DNA from: Cuneatibacter caecimuris
GTDB taxonomy: Bacteria; Bacillota; Clostridia; Lachnospirales; Lachnospiraceae
Length of the DNA stretch: 64,000 bases
Direction: 5' to 3'
Assembly: GCF_004216775.1 (NCBI RefSeq)
Contig: NZ_SGXF01000006.1
Span: 124,001 to 188,000 of the forward strand
In this document: positions 43,050 through 52,860 of the stretch, one piece after another
Position numbering within the stretch: the stretch's first letter is position 1
Layout: every line of letters starts with the position of its first letter
Notes under the pieces: generated by a model
What the model was told of the DNA's origin: nothing
Database searches by the model: none
The model's input: the letters and a program-made list of their open reading frames with translations, nothing else
Translations under genes and position numbers: made by a program

Positions 43050-43844
43050 TTACCGCATCACAATTACATGAGCCGGACATTTCTCCGCGCATTTCCCGCA
43101 GCCGGTACATTTCGCATAATCAATATGCGCCAGGCTGTTGGTCACTGTGATGGCCCCGCTTTCGCAGACCTTGGTGCACAGCGTACAGCCGATACATCCT
43201 GCCTCACAGGCTGCGCGCACGTTTTTGCCCTTATCCCGGGAGCTGCACCGCACCAGATAGTCAGCGCCATACGGCACCAGCTCGATCAGATGGTTGGGAC
43301 AGACTGCCATACACTTGCCGCAGGCCTTACATGCCTCCGCATCCACCACAGCCACGCCGTCCACCACATGAATCGCGTCAAAGGGGCAGGTGCGCTGGCA
43401 GCTGCCATAGCCCAGGCAGCCGTAGCTGCACCGCTTATCCCCATGCCCCGGCACCACAAAGACCTGCCGGCAGTCCATCTCCCCGTAATACTCGTACTGC
43501 TTCACTGTTTTTTCACGGCTGCCTGAACAGCGCACAAAAGCAGTCATCCGCACAGCCTCCGCGCCTTCCACACCCATGACTTTGGCGATCTGCTGCGCCA
43601 CTTCCGCCCCGCCCACCGGACAGGCATTCACTGCCGCGCTGCCGGAGGCGATGGCGGCGGCCAGGCCGTCGCAGCCCGGGAAGCCGCAGCCCCCGCAGTT
43701 ATTCCCCGGCAGCAGCGCCCGCACCAGCTGTTCTTTTTCATCCACATCCACCTGGAACTTTTTCCCGGCCACGCCCAAAAACAGGCCGATCAGGAGGCCC
43801 AGGACTCCTACTACCGCAACCGCGGTCAATATTCCTGCTAACAT
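43050..43844 (-). CDS. rnfB: Rnf complex subunit RnfB
   Basis: This 264-residue Fe-S subunit has an N-terminal membrane helix (3-26), then the Fe-S motif GNNCGGCGFPGCDG with a further Cys at NACPVGG, and four [4Fe-4S] motifs (CSYGCLGYGSCQRTCP, CKACGKCMAVCP, CIGCTLCTKVCE, CTGCGKCAEKCP). It is the likely entry point for ferredoxin electrons. It is the last gene of rnfCDGEAB, which is the acetogen-type order. AGGAGG precedes the ATG. Confidence 0.96.
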   Translation of the reverse strand: MLAGILTAVAVVGVLGLLIGLFLGVAGKKFQVDVDEKEQLVRALLPGNNCGGCGFPGCDGLAAAIASGSAAVNACPVGGAEVAQQIAKVMGVEGAEAVRMTAFVRCSGSREKTVKQYEYYGEMDCRQVFVVPGHGDKRCSYGCLGYGSCQRTCPFDAIHVVDGVAVVDAEACKACGKCMAVCPNHLIELVPYGADYLVRCSSRDKGKNVRAACEAGCIGCTLCTKVCESGAITVTNSLAHIDYAKCTGCGKCAEKCPAHVIVMR

Positions 43845-43854
43845 CCCGCACCTC

Positions 43855-44430
43855 CTATATTAAACCGGAAAAACCGATAAATGCAATGGCCATCAGACCG
43901 GCGGTGATCAGCACAATAGGCGCGCCCTGAAATGCTTTCGGCACGTTGTTGTGGGCGATCCGTTCCCGGATGCCCGCCATGATCACAATGGCAATGGTAA
44001 AGCCCACCGCGGTGCCCAGACCATTGATCACGCTCTCCAGAATTCCATATTCATTCTGCACATTCAAAAGCGCCACACCCAGCACCGCGCAGTTCGTGGT
44101 GATCAGAGGCAGATATACGCCAAGCGCGCTGTACAGCCCAGGGCTGCTCTTTTTCAAAAACAGCTCCACAAATTGCACCAGAGCAGCGATCACCAGGATA
44201 AATACAATGGTATTCAAGTATTCCAGATGAAACCGGACCAGCAGATAATTGTAAATCACGCTGGTGCACAGGGAAGATAGGGTGATGACGAAAATTACCG
44301 CGCCGCCCATGCCTGCCGCCGTTTTCACCTGCTTGGATACGCCCAGGAAAGGACAAAGGCCCAGGAACTGGCTCAGTACCACATTGTTGATCAGCGCAGA
44401 GCTGATCAGAATCAAAATCAGAGTTTTCAT
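43855..44430 (-). CDS. rnfA: Rnf complex subunit RnfA
   Basis: This 191-residue integral membrane protein has six predicted helices and the family blocks NNVVLSQFLGLCPFLGVSK and TTNCAVLGVALLN. The Cys in each block matches those that hold the membrane [2Fe-2S] cluster shared with RnfE. It overlaps rnfE by 4 nt. Confidence 0.97.
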   Translation of the reverse strand: MKTLILILISSALINNVVLSQFLGLCPFLGVSKQVKTAAGMGGAVIFVITLSSLCTSVIYNYLLVRFHLEYLNTIVFILVIAALVQFVELFLKKSSPGLYSALGVYLPLITTNCAVLGVALLNVQNEYGILESVINGLGTAVGFTIAIVIMAGIRERIAHNNVPKAFQGAPIVLITAGLMAIAFIGFSGLI

Positions 44431-45125
44431 TTTTCAGCCCCCTCCTCTTCTTTTCTGTCGCCGCAGCCGGAAGATCCGCAGTGCATGCAGTCTCCGCCGC
44501 AGGCCTCCTGCTTCTTGCCAGGAACATTGGTGGCGGAACGCAGCTTCAGCTTATTCTGCAGCGCAGTCAGCATAGCCAGCACAAAAAACGCGCCGGGAGC
44601 CATGACAAAAATCACGATGGGCTCATATGCCTCCGGCATGATCTGAAAGCCGAAAATACTTCCGCTGCCCAGAAGCTCACGGAACAGGCCGATACAGGTG
44701 AGGCCCAGGGTGAAGCCCAGGCCCATGCCAATCCCGTCAAAAATAGAGGCAACCGGACCGTTTTTTGATGCGTAGGACTCCGCTCTTCCCAGAATAATAC
44801 AGTTTACCACGATCAGAGGAATATAAATTCCCAGAGAGTCATAAAGGGAGGGAATAAAACCCTGCAGCAGGAGCTGCACGATGGTCACCAGAGACGCCAC
44901 AATTACAATATACGCAGGGATTCTCACTCCGTCCGGAATGATTTTCCGCATCAGAGAGATCACCAGATTGGAGCAGGCCAGAACCACCATGGTGGTCAGA
45001 CCCATACCCAGGCCATTGATGGCGGAGGTGGTTACCGCAAGAGTGGGGCACATTCCCAGCATCAGCACAAAGGTAGGATTCTCCTTGATCACTCCGTTAA
45101 AAAGACGTTCGCCTATTTTATTCAT
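44427..45125 (-). CDS. rnfE: Rnf complex subunit RnfE
   Basis: This 232-residue membrane protein, related to RnfA in inverted topology, has NPTFVLMLGMCPTLAVTTSA and LIVVNCIILGRAESYASKN. The C-terminal tail has Cys-rich ACGGDCMHCGSSGCG, which is uncommon for RnfE and could bind metal. It overlaps both rnfA and rnfG by 4 nt. Confidence 0.95.
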   Translation of the reverse strand: MNKIGERLFNGVIKENPTFVLMLGMCPTLAVTTSAINGLGMGLTTMVVLACSNLVISLMRKIIPDGVRIPAYIVIVASLVTIVQLLLQGFIPSLYDSLGIYIPLIVVNCIILGRAESYASKNGPVASIFDGIGMGLGFTLGLTCIGLFRELLGSGSIFGFQIMPEAYEPIVIFVMAPGAFFVLAMLTALQNKLKLRSATNVPGKKQEACGGDCMHCGSSGCGDRKEEEGAEK

Positions 45126-45760
45126 TTTCCCGCCTCCTTTGCCGCATCCGCAAAATATACGCCGGCGTTCACCGCACGGGTCACTGCTTTGGATGTGATG
45201 GTGGCCCCGGTGATCGCCTGGATCTCAGCACCGCCCGGCTGGCCGTTCTTCACAACGGAAATCTCCTGCCCGCCTTTTCCGGCATACTGGTTCAGGAAGG
45301 AGGAATTTACCGCATTGGCTCCCAGTCCCGGAGACTCGCTGTGGGTGAGAATCTGCACGCCCATCACCTTTCCTTCCCCGTCGACGCCTATGGATACGCT
45401 GATATTTCCGCCGTAGCCTTCCTTGGTCAGCACCGTCAGCACATAGCCGATCTGATTTCCGGAAGCGTCCAGCGCCTGTTTCGCTTCTGTAACAGAAATT
45501 TTCTCCCAGTCCTTGCCTCCGGCAGCAAATAGGCCGGCTGAATCAGCGGCGAAGGCTTTCAATTCTTCTGTTTCTTTAAAATCAACGGCTGCAGCAAATA
45601 CTTTTTGATAGGCTTTCAGGCTGGCCTCTGCCTTCTGTTTTTCAATGGGATCCAGGGTAATCTGGTAAACCAGGCCCAGCAGCAGGCCGGAAATCAACGT
45701 AATTGCGCAAAGGACCATCGCATTTTTGAGGATATTGCTCTTTCCCTTTTTACCTGCCAT
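45122..45760 (-). CDS. rnfG: Rnf complex subunit RnfG
   Basis: This 212-residue protein has an N-terminal helix (residues 8-30) and an extracellular FMN domain. The flavinylation motif ITGATITSKAV near residue 185 accepts FMN from ApbE. GGGAGG lies 8 nt before the ATG at 45760. It overlaps the end of rnfD and the start of rnfE. Confidence 0.95.
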   Translation of the reverse strand: MAGKKGKSNILKNAMVLCAITLISGLLLGLVYQITLDPIEKQKAEASLKAYQKVFAAAVDFKETEELKAFAADSAGLFAAGGKDWEKISVTEAKQALDASGNQIGYVLTVLTKEGYGGNISVSIGVDGEGKVMGVQILTHSESPGLGANAVNSSFLNQYAGKGGQEISVVKNGQPGGAEIQAITGATITSKAVTRAVNAGVYFADAAKEAGK

Positions 45761-46691
45761 CTGCTTTGCCTCCCTTCCTGCCAAAAGCTCTGGGAACAGT
45801 GATCTTTTCCATCAGAGGCACCAGCATATTGCCGATGATAATCGCATAGGACACGCCTTCCGCCGAAGGCCCGAAGATTCGGAACACCCCCGTCAACACG
45901 CCCAGCAGCAGGCCGAAAAGCACCTTTCCGCCGGTGGTGATAGGACTGGTCACATAGTCTGTAGCCATAAACCAAGCGCCGAGCATCAGGCCGCCCCCGC
46001 AAAGCTGCGCCGCCAGATAAGTCCAGTCCGCGCCGTGTCCGCCGAAAATCAGGACAAATACTGCGAAGCTTCCGATATAGGTCACCGGAATCCAGAGCGT
46101 TATCACCCTCCTGATCACCAGATAGAGCGCGCCCAGCAGAATCGCCACAACAGAAACTTCGCCGATGGTCCCAGAAATATTTCCCGCGAACATTGCAAGC
46201 ACATCCACAGATTCCCCCGCCTTCAGGGCTGCCAGCGGCGTGGCGGAGCTGATGCCGTCCACCGCGAAATCAGTCATATGGCCCGCAAAGGATATCAGAA
46301 GGAAACATCTCGCTGCCAGGGCCGGATTCATGAAATTCTGTCCCAGGCCGCCGAACAGCTGCTTTACCACCAGAACAGCAAATATCCCGCCTATTACAGG
46401 GATCCAGACCGGAATCTCCGGCGGCATATTCAGCGCCAGCAAAAGTCCGGTGATCACTGCGCTCCCGTCGCTGATTGTAACAGGACGCTTCATTCCCTTT
46501 TCAAATATGTATTCTGTCAGCACACAGGCAGCCACTGTCACCAGGATCACCAGGGCCGCATACCATCCAAACCGGTAAACTCCGAAAATCGTGGCCGGCA
46601 TCAGCGCCAGAATCACATCCCACATCATCTGCCGGACGGTTGTCTTCGCCCTCACATGAGGCGAGGCCGAAACATGTAATAATTCACTCAC
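45750..46691 (-). CDS. rnfD: Rnf complex subunit RnfD
   Basis: This 313-residue membrane protein with about nine or ten helices starts MSELLHVSASPHVRAKTTVR. DGISSATPLAALK contains the Thr that carries covalent FMN. It carries the ion-translocation path together with RnfA and RnfE. It lies 16 nt after rnfC. Confidence 0.96.
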   Translation of the reverse strand: MSELLHVSASPHVRAKTTVRQMMWDVILALMPATIFGVYRFGWYAALVILVTVAACVLTEYIFEKGMKRPVTISDGSAVITGLLLALNMPPEIPVWIPVIGGIFAVLVVKQLFGGLGQNFMNPALAARCFLLISFAGHMTDFAVDGISSATPLAALKAGESVDVLAMFAGNISGTIGEVSVVAILLGALYLVIRRVITLWIPVTYIGSFAVFVLIFGGHGADWTYLAAQLCGGGLMLGAWFMATDYVTSPITTGGKVLFGLLLGVLTGVFRIFGPSAEGVSYAIIIGNMLVPLMEKITVPRAFGRKGGKADGR

Positions 46692-46707
46692 TTGTTTTGC
46701 CCTCTCT

Positions 46708-48036
46708 TTATCCTTTTTTCTTTCTGCTTGCCATCACGCTTCTGCGCATCTGCCGAAACGCCTGGGTCAGCTGCCGTTTGGCGGGACAGACGAAAGTACA
46801 GCTTCCGCACTCACAGCATTCCATGCCCTGCAGCGCTTCAAAGCCTGCTTCATCAAAATTCTCCGCGCAGTCCATCATTTTCTGGGGAATCAGGTGCTCC
46901 GGACAGGCGGAAACACATCTTCCGCACCGTATGCAGGGCGTTTCCGCCTCCTGCGCCACCATATCCTTTGAAAAACAGGTCAGCGCGGAAGAGGTTTTCG
47001 TCACCGGCAATTCGGTAGAAAACAGAGCAATTCCCATCATCGGGCCCCCGGAAATGATCTTTTCAGGCTGAACCTTGAAGCCTCCCGCAGCATCGATCAG
47101 CTCCTGATAGCTGGTGCCGGTGCGCACGCTGAAATTGCAGGGAGAAGCAACCGCATCTCCGGTCACAGTAATGATCCTCCGGATCAGCGGCTTATTCTCA
47201 CAGACCGCCCGGTATATGCTGATCGTCGTATCTACATTGCAGACAATACAGCCTGCGTCGGAAGGGAGCATAGAGGAATTGATTTTCCTTCCGCTGACCG
47301 CATAGATCAGCATACGCTCCGCGCCTTGAGGATATTTTGTTTTCAGCGGCATTACGCTGATCCGTGAATCCTCTCCCACCGCCTGGCGGACAGACTGAAT
47401 GCCTCTGGGCTTGTTGTCTTCCACCGCAATCACGCCCCGGGCATTGTCGAACAGGGAGAGCAGAATTCTGAGCCCCTCCACGATCTGCTCCGGCGCTTCC
47501 AGCATCATCCGGTAGTCAGAGGTCAAATAAGGTTCGCACTCCGCTCCGTTCACAATCACGTAGCTGATCGCAGCGTCATCCTTAGGCGAGATCTTCACAT
47601 GAGTGGGAAACCCTGCGCCGCCCATGCCCACAATTCCGGCTTCTTTTACAATGCTCCGGATATCCTGGGGAGAAAGGCCGTGCCAGTCCCGGGGAGTTCC
47701 AAAACCTTCCACTGTTTCAAACAGCCCGTCATTTTCCACTATCACGGACATCACCTGTTCCCCAGACACCATCAGTCTGGGCTCCACCGCCTTCACCGTA
47801 CCGGATACGGAACTGAATACATTGGCGGAAACAAAGCTGCCTGCCTCCCCGATCTTCTGCCCTACCAGCACCCGGTCGCCTTTTTTCACCAGAGGCGCCG
47901 CCGGGGCGCCGATATGCTGAGACATCGGATAGACAGTATCTCCTTTTGTTACCAGTTCGCGCACCGGCTGGTCCATAGAAAGTTCCTTCCCGCCGTCCGG
48001 GTGGATTCCACTTCTGAAAGTTCCTTTGCCAGCCAA
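46708..48036 (-). CDS. rnfC: Rnf complex subunit RnfC
   Basis: This 442-residue peripheral subunit has TFRSGIHPDGGKELS, a NuoF-like FMN/NAD fold with VGMGGAGFPTHVK, and two [4Fe-4S] motifs, CIRCGRCVSACP and CCECGSCTFVCP. It passes electrons to NAD+. The best start is TTG at 48036 preceded by GAGGAA; the next ATG would cut into the conserved N-terminus. It is the first gene of the operon. Confidence 0.95.
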   Translation of the reverse strand: MAGKGTFRSGIHPDGGKELSMDQPVRELVTKGDTVYPMSQHIGAPAAPLVKKGDRVLVGQKIGEAGSFVSANVFSSVSGTVKAVEPRLMVSGEQVMSVIVENDGLFETVEGFGTPRDWHGLSPQDIRSIVKEAGIVGMGGAGFPTHVKISPKDDAAISYVIVNGAECEPYLTSDYRMMLEAPEQIVEGLRILLSLFDNARGVIAVEDNKPRGIQSVRQAVGEDSRISVMPLKTKYPQGAERMLIYAVSGRKINSSMLPSDAGCIVCNVDTTISIYRAVCENKPLIRRIITVTGDAVASPCNFSVRTGTSYQELIDAAGGFKVQPEKIISGGPMMGIALFSTELPVTKTSSALTCFSKDMVAQEAETPCIRCGRCVSACPEHLIPQKMMDCAENFDEAGFEALQGMECCECGSCTFVCPAKRQLTQAFRQMRRSVMASRKKKG

Positions 48037-48101
48037 AATTTCCTCACTTTCTTCTGCTCTCAGGCAGAAATCATATTTGTCTTATATTGTAGCATAATAT
48101 C

Positions 48102-48144
48102 AAAAAAAAAGGAAGCAGTAAAACAACAGTTGTTTTACTGCTTC
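48102..48144 (-). terminator. Terminator of rubredoxin, upstream of rnfC
   Basis: A perfect 16-bp stem, GAAGCAGTAAAACAAC and its complement with no more than a 1-nt loop, is followed on the minus strand by C and nine T residues. A TACAAT -10-like box lies right after it and may belong to the rnf promoter. Confidence 0.9.
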
Positions 48145-48209
48145 ACAAAATGTGATATTCCGTGAAATCCGGCAAATATTGTTACAATTTTATCAAACCG
48201 GCAGGATTC

Positions 48210-48371
48210 TCACGCTTCTTCGGAAAATTCGTCCTTACCCACTCCGCACAGAGGGCAGACAAAATCATCCGGAACATCCTCCCACTTCGTCCCGGGCGCA
48301 ATGCCGTTTTCCGGGTCCCCGGCCTCTTCATCATAAATGTAGCCGCATACATCGCATACATATTTTTTCAT
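48210..48371 (-). CDS. Rubredoxin
   Basis: This 53-residue protein starts [20 protein letters not shown]. The two CxxCG iron knuckles are at residues 6-10 and 40-44 (VCPLCGVGK). It is a one-electron carrier with a single Fe(Cys)4 site, often serving peroxide or oxygen detoxification in anaerobes. GGAGG is 8 nt before the ATG. It is monocistronic, with its own terminator ahead of rnf. Confidence 0.97.
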   Translation of the reverse strand: MKKYVCDVCGYIYDEEAGDPENGIAPGTKWEDVPDDFVCPLCGVGKDEFSEEA

Positions 48372-48450
48372 TACAAACACCTCCGAATATTTTTGATAAG
48401 TGAATTATATAGCACATGGATTTCAATTACAACCCCTGAGTGAAAATTTC

Positions 48451-49329
48451 TTAATTATTCCGGCCCCTGTCCGCCAGCCGCAGCGCCCACTTAGGCAGTT
48501 TCTCCCGAACGCGCTCCACATCCTCCGGCATAGTCCTGGCATATAAGCGGAACGCCAGATACGAAGCTCCTGCCGCCAGTACCAGCAGCGTCCCATCGTA
48601 TATCACATAGTACAAAAGAGTCCGTTCTACATTGATCATACTGAACACGCGGAGCAAAAATTCAATCACAAATCCCAAAGCCGTCCATTTCAAGGATATG
48701 CGTTTTGTAAATGCCAGGTAAAACAGCATCCCCTCTGCAAGTCTCGCCACAAAGGCCAGAAGCAGTTCCAGGAAAGAACGTAAATAAATCAGGGAATTTG
48801 AATTCAGCAGCGTTGCCTGCAGCCCTGCCAGAGTGCTTTCCACCTGATCCGCCGGTACATCCTGCATCAGAACTTCCAGGCCTGTGGAATTGATTCCAAA
48901 TGCCAGCATCAGATTTCCAAGAATGGTCATGGCAGCCAGCGCCACTGCTTCCGTTCCTGTAAAGGCGATTGAAAAAGCAAACATATCCGCGCCTGACCGG
49001 TTCCTCGCCATAAAGAAACGAATCACCACCCACATGGAAAAGTAAGCGCATACGGAATAAATCAGCCCGCTGATACAAGCCCAGGCATTGGGATTGCTGT
49101 CTACAAATTCAGCCATCCCATTCACATAACCCAGGGGCAGCGTAAACAGCATCGGCAAAGCCATTGAACAGAGAACATAGGTCAGGATTCCCAGCATCAC
49201 ACATTTAAATTCCATCCGAAGCTCATCGCTCAGCTTTCGGAACAGATATATGGGAACAATGATCAGCATCAGGATCGTCAGCCCCATCAGTGCGATTGTC
49301 AGATTCGGCACTTTCTGTGTCATATCCAT
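48451..49329 (-). CDS. YhfC-like integral membrane protein
   Basis: This protein of about 292 residues has seven or eight hydrophobic segments, a region with GTEAVALAAMTILGNLMLAFG, and a Lys/Arg-rich tail. It resembles the YhfC family, which has been suggested to be an intramembrane metalloprotease, but the HExxH-like motif is not obvious here. Function is uncertain. GGAGG is 11 nt before the ATG at 49329; the frame extends upstream without a better start. Confidence 0.65.
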   Translation of the reverse strand: MDMTQKVPNLTIALMGLTILMLIIVPIYLFRKLSDELRMEFKCVMLGILTYVLCSMALPMLFTLPLGYVNGMAEFVDSNPNAWACISGLIYSVCAYFSMWVVIRFFMARNRSGADMFAFSIAFTGTEAVALAAMTILGNLMLAFGINSTGLEVLMQDVPADQVESTLAGLQATLLNSNSLIYLRSFLELLLAFVARLAEGMLFYLAFTKRISLKWTALGFVIEFLLRVFSMINVERTLLYYVIYDGTLLVLAAGASYLAFRLYARTMPEDVERVREKLPKWALRLADRGRNN

Positions 49330-49418
49330 GTTTCTTTTTACCTCCAAAACTTCCGGCGCCCGGCCGGACATACTGTTATTACTATAACGAAGGCTGATTT
49401 GATTGTCAAATGAATTCT

Positions 49419-49865
49419 TTATAAATTCTTAATCTTTCCCGCTGCCCATGCCAGGAAACATCCTGCCAGCACGCCGGAAAAATCCAGAACCACATCGCTG
49501 ACCTGACCGGAACGCCCTTCCACGAACAGCTGCAGCGTTTCATCCAATACCGGCGTCAGCAGCCCCAAAAACAACACCGGCCATTTCCTCCATGCAGACT
49601 CAGGAAACCACATTTTCCAGGTTTTTGAAAGCAGCAGGCCCAGAGCCGCATATTCCGCGAAATGGGCTGATTTACGGATCACATGCTCAGTCAGCCATTC
49701 TCCCGGCAATCCCAGAAAGCTCAGGACATTCTGCAAAATATCCAGCGCAAATCCGCTGTTGCCTGAGGATACCGTCCCGGGAAGCGCGGAATTTCCAAAA
49801 ATAAAACAGGTGAATCCGGCTGTCAGCGCCAGCCAGATCCACTTGGTATCTCGTTGTTTTTTCAT
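49419..49865 (-). CDS. VanZ family membrane protein
   Basis: This 148-residue protein has four hydrophobic segments and the family pattern KSAHFAEYAALGLLLSK, TPVLDETLQLFVEGRSGQ and DVVLDFSG. VanZ itself gives low-level teicoplanin resistance; in most genomes the role of such proteins is unknown. It begins 1 nt after the gpsA stop and ends the DUF512-der-plsY-gpsA operon. Confidence 0.9.
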   Translation of the reverse strand: MKKQRDTKWIWLALTAGFTCFIFGNSALPGTVSSGNSGFALDILQNVLSFLGLPGEWLTEHVIRKSAHFAEYAALGLLLSKTWKMWFPESAWRKWPVLFLGLLTPVLDETLQLFVEGRSGQVSDVVLDFSGVLAGCFLAWAAGKIKNL

Positions 49866-49866
49866 A

Positions 49867-50877
49867 TCATTTCTCCCAGGGAAGCGTGTTGCTCTCGATC
49901 CGCTTATCCCGCAGCATCAATTCTTTTACTGCCTCGCCCGGCGTCTTCCCGTCAAAAAGCACTGCATTGACCTGTTCCACGATGGGCATGGCTATATAAA
50001 ACTTTCTGGACAGGGCCAGCGCCGCCTTGGCGGAATAAACGCCCTCCACTACCATATTCACCTCGTCCATGGCTTCCTGCATGGTCTTCCCCTGCCCGAT
50101 CAGGATGCCGGCCCGGCGGTTGCGGCTGTGCATGCTGGCGCAGGTTACAATCAGATCCCCAATGCCGGAAAGGCCGGAAAAGGTTTCTGCTTTGCCTCCC
50201 ATGGCCACTCCAAGGCGGGTGATTTCCACGATTCCCCTGGTGATCAGGGCCGCTTTCGTATTATCCCCATAGCCCAGGCCGTCCGCAATGCCTGCGGCCA
50301 GGGCAATCACATTTTTCAGCGCTCCCCCCAGTTCGATTCCCAGAATATCCGGGCTGGTGTAGACACGGAACACCTGAGACATAAAGAGATTCTGCAGGTA
50401 TTCCGCTGTCTTTTTAGAGGAGGCGCCCACCACGCAGGTGGTAGGAAGGCCCCGGCTCACCTCTTCCGCATGGCTGGGCCCGGACAGCACCGCAGCGTCA
50501 GCCTGAGGCAGTTCTTCCGCGATCTGTTCCGTAAGCGTCATCAGCGTGCTCTCTTCAATGCCCTTGGCCACGTTGACAATGATCTGGCCTTTCGGAACAT
50601 AGGATTTCATTCTGGAAGCCGTGCTTCTGGTATACACCGACGGTACCGAAAGCACGAGGACGTCCCTCTCTTTGCAGGCCTCCTCCAGATCCCCGGTTAC
50701 CAGGATGCCTTCCGGGATCTTCACTCCGGGCAGGTTTCTGTGAGACCGGCGCTGAGAAATTTCCTTCACCTCTTCTTCCAGCGCAGACCACAGGATCACC
50801 TCATGACCGTTGCTAAAAAGAAGCACCGCCAGGGCAGTTCCCCAGGTTCCCGACCCGATTACTGATACCTTTGCCAT
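49867..50877 (-). CDS. gpsA: NAD(P)-dependent glycerol-3-phosphate dehydrogenase
   Basis: This 336-residue enzyme starts MAKVSVIGSGTWGTALA (Rossmann GxGxxG) and has ALKNVIALAAGIADGLGYG and the LSGIGDLIVTC block. It reduces dihydroxyacetone phosphate to glycerol 3-phosphate, the substrate of PlsY upstream. GGAGG is 5 nt before the ATG at 50877. It overlaps the end of plsY by a few bases only if the upstream ATG at 50892 is used. Confidence 0.97.
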   Translation of the reverse strand: MAKVSVIGSGTWGTALAVLLFSNGHEVILWSALEEEVKEISQRRSHRNLPGVKIPEGILVTGDLEEACKERDVLVLSVPSVYTRSTASRMKSYVPKGQIIVNVAKGIEESTLMTLTEQIAEELPQADAAVLSGPSHAEEVSRGLPTTCVVGASSKKTAEYLQNLFMSQVFRVYTSPDILGIELGGALKNVIALAAGIADGLGYGDNTKAALITRGIVEITRLGVAMGGKAETFSGLSGIGDLIVTCASMHSRNRRAGILIGQGKTMQEAMDEVNMVVEGVYSAKAALALSRKFYIAMPIVEQVNAVLFDGKTPGEAVKELMLRDKRIESNTLPWEK

Positions 50878-50888
50878 ATCGCCCTCCG

Positions 50889-51533
50889 TCACTCTTCTTT
50901 TTTATGGAAGCTCAGCTTGTTCTCCGTGCCTGCAATCAGGCGTTTGATATTAGCCCGATGGCGCCAGATTGCCAGCAGCATCCAGAACAGGCCCAGCAGA
51001 TAAAATTCTATCTTTCCTGCCGGAGTGAGACTGTAATAGCCCAGCTGTCCGAACACCAGCATACAGATCCATACTACAGTCACCACCACAATGGACCCCA
51101 GAGAAACAAATCTGGAAACTGCAACCACAATGATAAACGCCGGAAGCCCAATCGCCACAACTTTCCAGTCCATGGCAATGACCAGGCCCGCAGTGGCGGC
51201 GATTCCCTTCCCTCCCTTGAAGTTCAGATAGAAAGGATAATTATGCCCTAACACAACGCCGATTCCGGTATACATCATATAAATATATGCCGCTTCTGGT
51301 TCTGTATTCCCGAAAATCAGCCGCACAGCCAGACAGGGGATCAGTGTTTTCAGCATATCCCCCAGGAAAACAATAAGGCCTGCTTTTATTCCCAGCACTC
51401 TCAGCGTATTGGTAGCCCCGGAATTGCCGCTGCCTTTCTGGCGGATATCAACACCATGCATCCTCCCGTAAAGATATCCTGTCTGGAACAGGCCGAAACA
51501 GTAACCGATGATCAGACATACTATGCGCCACAT
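50889..51533 (-). CDS. plsY: Acyl-phosphate:glycerol-3-phosphate acyltransferase
   Basis: This 214-residue membrane enzyme has about five helices and the three family motifs GSGNSGATNTLRVLG, GHNYPFYLNFKGGKGIAA and RFVSLGSI. It makes lysophosphatidic acid, the first step of phospholipid synthesis. The ATG at 51533 begins 1 nt after the der stop. Confidence 0.97.
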   Translation of the reverse strand: MWRIVCLIIGYCFGLFQTGYLYGRMHGVDIRQKGSGNSGATNTLRVLGIKAGLIVFLGDMLKTLIPCLAVRLIFGNTEPEAAYIYMMYTGIGVVLGHNYPFYLNFKGGKGIAATAGLVIAMDWKVVAIGLPAFIIVVAVSRFVSLGSIVVVTVVWICMLVFGQLGYYSLTPAGKIEFYLLGLFWMLLAIWRHRANIKRLIAGTENKLSFHKKEE

Positions 51534-51534
51534 T

Positions 51535-52860
51535 TCACTCTTTATCCTTTCTTTCCCGTATAATGAACCGCAGACAGGTGCCCTTAAAGCCGAAGGCATT
51601 CCTGATCTGGTTTTCGATATATCTTGTATATGAAAAATGCATCAGCTCTTTGTCATTGACGAATATGACAAAGGTAGGGGGCTTAACTGATACCTGGGTG
51701 ATATAATACAGCTTCAGGCGTTTCCCCTTATCGGAAGGCGGCTGCTTCATCGCCACAGCCTCTGTCATGATTTCATTGAGCACGCCGGTGGCCACCCGAT
51801 GGTTCTGGTTCTGGATCACCATATCCACTGTCTCAAACAATTTTCCCAGACGCAGCCCGGTCTTGGCAGAGACAAAGACGATCTCCGCATAGCTCATATA
51901 CGCGAACTGCTCCCGGATTTTCTCGGTAAAACGGTAAATGGTCTTGTCGTCTTTTTCTATGGCATCCCATTTATTCACTACCAGAACCACGCCCTTACCC
52001 CGCTCATGGGCGATTCCGGCGATCTTGGTATCCTGATCCGTTACGCCTGCTTCCGCGTCAATGACCACCAGCACCACATCCGCCCGCTCCACTGCGGAAA
52101 CAGTGCGGATGATGCTGTAGCGCTCCAGCTCTTCTTTGATCTTGCTCTTGCGCCGCAGGCCTGCGGTATCGATCATCACATACTCCCGGCCGTCCCAGAC
52201 AATATCCGTATCCACCGCGTCTCTGGTGGTTCCCGCGATATCAGACACGATCACCCTGTTTTCTCCCACCAGCTTATTAATAATAGAAGACTTCCCTACA
52301 TTAGGCTTGCCTACGATGGCGATGCGGGGGCGCTCATCCTCCGCTCCGTCCTCAGAATCCTTCGGAAAATACTTCACCAGCTCGTCCAGCATATCTCCCA
52401 GCCCCAGCATGGAAGCTGCGGACACCGGCACAGGATCACCGATGCCCAGGTTATAGAATTCATAGGTATCCGCCATGAATTTCTGGAAGCTGTCTACTTT
52501 ATTGACTGCCAGCAGCACCGGCTTCTTGCTGCGGCGCAGCATATCCGCCACCTTGGCGTCCGCGTCCACCAGGCCCTGGCGCACGTCCACCAGAAAAATA
52601 ATCACATCCGCCGTGTCAATGGCAATCTGCGCCTGCTCCCGCATCTGCGAAAGAATCACATCTTTGGAATCCGGCTCAATGCCGCCGGTGTCGATCAGCG
52701 TGAAATGATGGTCCAGCCAGGTGCATTCCGCGTAAATCCTGTCCCGCGTCACGCCGGGGGTATCTTTTACGATGGAAATCTTATCGCCGGCCAGCGCGTT
52801 AAACAGGGTGGACTTTCCCACGTTGGGGCGGCCCACAATGGCTACAATCGGTTTACTCAT
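51535..52860 (-). CDS. der: GTPase Der (EngA)
   Basis: This 441-residue 50S-assembly factor has two G domains: [21 protein letters not shown] and NKVD, then [25 protein letters not shown] and NKWD. A C-terminal KH-like domain follows. It overlaps the DUF512 gene by 8 nt. Confidence 0.98.
   Translation of the reverse strand: MSKPIVAIVGRPNVGKSTLFNALAGDKISIVKDTPGVTRDRIYAECTWLDHHFTLIDTGGIEPDSKDVILSQMREQAQIAIDTADVIIFLVDVRQGLVDADAKVADMLRRSKKPVLLAVNKVDSFQKFMADTYEFYNLGIGDPVPVSAASMLGLGDMLDELVKYFPKDSEDGAEDERPRIAIVGKPNVGKSSIINKLVGENRVIVSDIAGTTRDAVDTDIVWDGREYVMIDTAGLRRKSKIKEELERYSIIRTVSAVERADVVLVVIDAEAGVTDQDTKIAGIAHERGKGVVLVVNKWDAIEKDDKTIYRFTEKIREQFAYMSYAEIVFVSAKTGLRLGKLFETVDMVIQNQNHRVATGVLNEIMTEAVAMKQPPSDKGKRLKLYYITQVSVKPPTFVIFVNDKELMHFSYTRYIENQIRNAFGFKGTCLRFIIRERKDKE

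Noticed and set aside
45726-46679. 317-codon plus-strand frame opposite rnfD
   Set aside because: Very His/Arg/Gln-rich antisense translation; rnfD is certain.
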